This document shows positions 15,830 through 17,336 of a stretch of 17,336 nt of DNA, one piece after another. The notes under the pieces were generated by a model. The model ran no database searches. It was given only the letters and a program-made list of their open reading frames with translations, and was not told the DNA's origin. Every line of letters begins with the position of its first letter. The first letter of the stretch is position 1. The translations under genes were made by a program, and so were the position numbers. The stretch is taken from the NCBI GenBank assembly GCA_038223165.1, contig JBBRHE010000062.1, positions 1 to 17,336 on the forward strand, written 5' to 3'. The stretch comes from DASYHQ01 sp038223165. Lineage in GTDB: Bacteria > Planctomycetota > Phycisphaerae > Tepidisphaerales > Tepidisphaeraceae.

Positions 15830-17336
15830 CTACAGCCACTTATCCGATTCGTGCGTCTTGACCAACTGCCAGAAGCGGCGGCTCCATTGCCAGATCAACG
15901 GGCGTTTGTGGAGCTTGAAGCGGACCGTCGCGGTCTGGCCGGTGACGTAAGCGCCGTCGTCGGCGTTGAGCTTCACTCGCGCCTCGAACTGCGGGACCGT
16001 CGGCCGCATGCCACTGCGGTCACTGGGGTCAACCGCCGTCACGTTTCCACCCGCTTGACCGAGCGCCGCGTGCGGTAGTTCAGGCTGAACGCTGTCCAGC
16101 ATCGTCAACGCGACACCCTTCAGAACGGTGCCCACTGCGCCGGCAAGGCGGACCTCAATCGGTGACGTAGCGGCGTCGTGGGACACAGTAAGGTTGCGCT
16201 CGCTGCGCAGGACTTCGAAGTCGCGTTGCTGCAACGTGGCCCGCGCCACCAAGGGGCCGGCCGCGGCCACTTCACCGATGCGCTGGCCCTGCTGCAGGTT
16301 CATGCCGAGCGTCGACTTCATGTCCGGCGCGACGAGCAACCCGCTGAGTGGCGCCCTCAGTTCCAGGTCCTTCTGCTGCTTTTGCAGGTAATTAATCTCG
16401 CGCTTGGCCAGCGCGACACCCTGGGCGTCGATCCGCACTTGCGAGGTGTCGCTGGCCAGCGAGTGCATGTAGCGCGCTTCCTGCGCTTCAAGATTCGCGC
16501 GGGCCTGGCTCAACTGTGCTTTGAGTTCAAAACTGTCCATGCGAAGCAGGACATCCCCGGCAGTGACCCAGTCGCCATCCTTTGCCACCAGCTCGACCAC
16601 GCGACCGCTCGTCTGCGGGATGACCATCATCTTGGCCGACGGTTCGAGAATGGCTTGCTCTTCGATGTAGACCCAGAACGGGATAATGCCCACGAGCACC
16701 ACAACCGCCACGGCAACGCCCGCGCAGAACGCGGTGGCCCGGCCTCGCTTGCGGTGCAGTTCGGGTTCGATCGCGAGGTACTTGAACAGCTTGCTCGACG
16801 GCACGATGAGCCACGTCACCACACCACCCAGCGCCATCAGCACACCGAGAATGGGGATCTGCCACGTGACGACGAGGATAATGACGATGCCGACAAACGT
16901 GCGGTAAATTGTGCTCGTTACGTGGTAGAAGAACAGCTCGATCCGCTGCTTCACCGGTGGCAACGGCTGCTGCTGCTTGACGCGAAAGACGTGTCGCTTG
17001 ACGAGGCCCAGCGTGTACTCGGCAGACTTCTGCCGCAGGTTGGGGATCTCGAGGTAGTCCGACAGGATGTAATAACCGTCGTAACGCAATAGCGGGTTGA
17101 GGTTGAAGATAACGGTGGTCACGCTCGCGACGAGCATCGTGTTGTAGGCGAGCTGGTTGGCCAGACCGTCCTCGGTCATCAGCCAGATGAACGCGCAGAC
17201 TGCAGCGACGAACATTTCGACGATCATGCCGGCAGCACCGACGAAGACACGGTGCCACTTGTTGGGAAAGCTCCACGCGGTGCTCGCGTCGACGTACGGC
17301 GTGGGGATGAAGACGAGGAACATGATCCCCATCTCG
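15830..17336 (-). CDS. Site-2-protease (M50-like) membrane domain fused to an HlyD-type adaptor, 5' end outside window
   Basis: 501 residues are visible; the frame is open to the window edge and the true start lies beyond it. Numbering from Met at 17332: several membrane helices (about 28-50, 60-85, 140-185, 200-225). In them, NLNPLLRYDG (77-86) is the M50/site-2-protease motif whose Asp85 should be the third zinc ligand; the HExxH part would be upstream. PYVDASTAWSFPNKWHRVFVGAAG before it is typical of these families. After the last helix comes a lipoyl/biotinyl-like domain and barrel (about 228-480): VIPQTSGRVVELVAKDGDWV, a coiled-coil hairpin (about 275-330) and LRAPLSGLLVAPDM, the HlyD/membrane-fusion layout. 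So one polypeptide combines an intramembrane protease-type domain with a periplasmic adaptor. The SecA-like gene follows in the same orientation. Confidence 0.88.
   Translation of the reverse strand, partial: EMGIMFLVFIPTPYVDASTAWSFPNKWHRVFVGAAGMIVEMFVAAVCAFIWLMTEDGLANQLAYNTMLVASVTTVIFNLNPLLRYDGYYILSDYLEIPNLRQKSAEYTLGLVKRHVFRVKQQQPLPPVKQRIELFFYHVTSTIYRTFVGIVIILVVTWQIPILGVLMALGGVVTWLIVPSSKLFKYLAIEPELHRKRGRATAFCAGVAVAVVVLVGIIPFWVYIEEQAILEPSAKMMVIPQTSGRVVELVAKDGDWVTAGDVLLRMDSFELKAQLSQARANLEAQEARYMHSLASDTSQVRIDAQGVALAKREINYLQKQQKDLELRAPLSGLLVAPDMKSTLGMNLQQGQRIGEVAAAGPLVARATLQQRDFEVLRSERNLTVSHDAATSPIEVRLAGAVGTVLKGVALTMLDSVQPELPHAALGQAGGNVTAVDPSDRSGMRPTVPQFEARVKLNADDGAYVTGQTATVRFKLHKRPLIWQWSRRFWQLVKTHESDKWL

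Noticed and set aside
15062..16078. Plus-strand open frame of 338 codons
   Set aside because: It spans the antisense of two genes and the intergenic repeat between them; not protein-like.

Overview
The window reads as a GC-rich bacterial chromosome segment. It has no phage genes, no transposase, no rRNA or tRNA that I could recognise, and no CRISPR array. The GroEL type, the fusion of a site-2-protease-like membrane domain to an HlyD-like adaptor, the short SecA-like ATPase, the large soluble hybrid histidine kinase and the wealth of intergenic inverted repeats together suggest a planctomycete-type organism (Planctomycetota). That placement is inference, not proof.

Left half, + strand: the 3' end of nadA (quinolinate synthase, NAD biosynthesis), a soluble GAF-PAS-PAS-PAS hybrid histidine kinase with a C-terminal receiver domain, a CPA2-type cation:proton antiporter with an unusual membrane extension and a C-terminal RCK_C/TrkA-C domain, a gene-poor stretch of about 780 bp holding an AT-rich island with five copies of an AAACCGACA-like word, and a small lipoprotein.

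Right half, almost all - strand (given here in map order): a 27-residue single-helix membrane peptide; a glycine-rich RRM RNA-binding protein with a clear terminator; groEL with a clear terminator; groES; and an atypical receiver-domain protein. One + strand gene, for an outer-membrane beta-barrel-like protein, interrupts the run. It is followed by cinA, a SecA-like ATPase and a site-2-protease/HlyD fusion cut by the window edge. Transcription runs from the high coordinates down: protease-HlyD, SecA-like, cinA; and receiver protein, groES, groEL.

The most striking non-coding feature is that nearly every spacer in the right half is filled by an imperfect inverted repeat. Three of them (10744-10834, 13743-13807, 15760-15825) share one architecture: four tandem degenerate heptamers, a short spacer, then four heptamers in inverted orientation. 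Each uses a different heptamer word. Two others (10283-10425 and 12303-12472) belong to one CGCAGAG-word family with 44-nt arms. A sixth (8215-8313) is another long hairpin, and a seventh stretch (11574-11620) looks like a solo arm. The elements before cinA and the SecA-like gene each begin exactly 5 nt upstream of the start codon and fill the whole gap, leaving no visible Shine-Dalgarno.

The second candidate system is the gene pair SecA-like ATPase (motor core present, C-terminal wing/scaffold absent) plus site-2-protease/HlyD fusion. Together these could form a dedicated export or membrane-processing machine; the partners would lie beyond the right edge.
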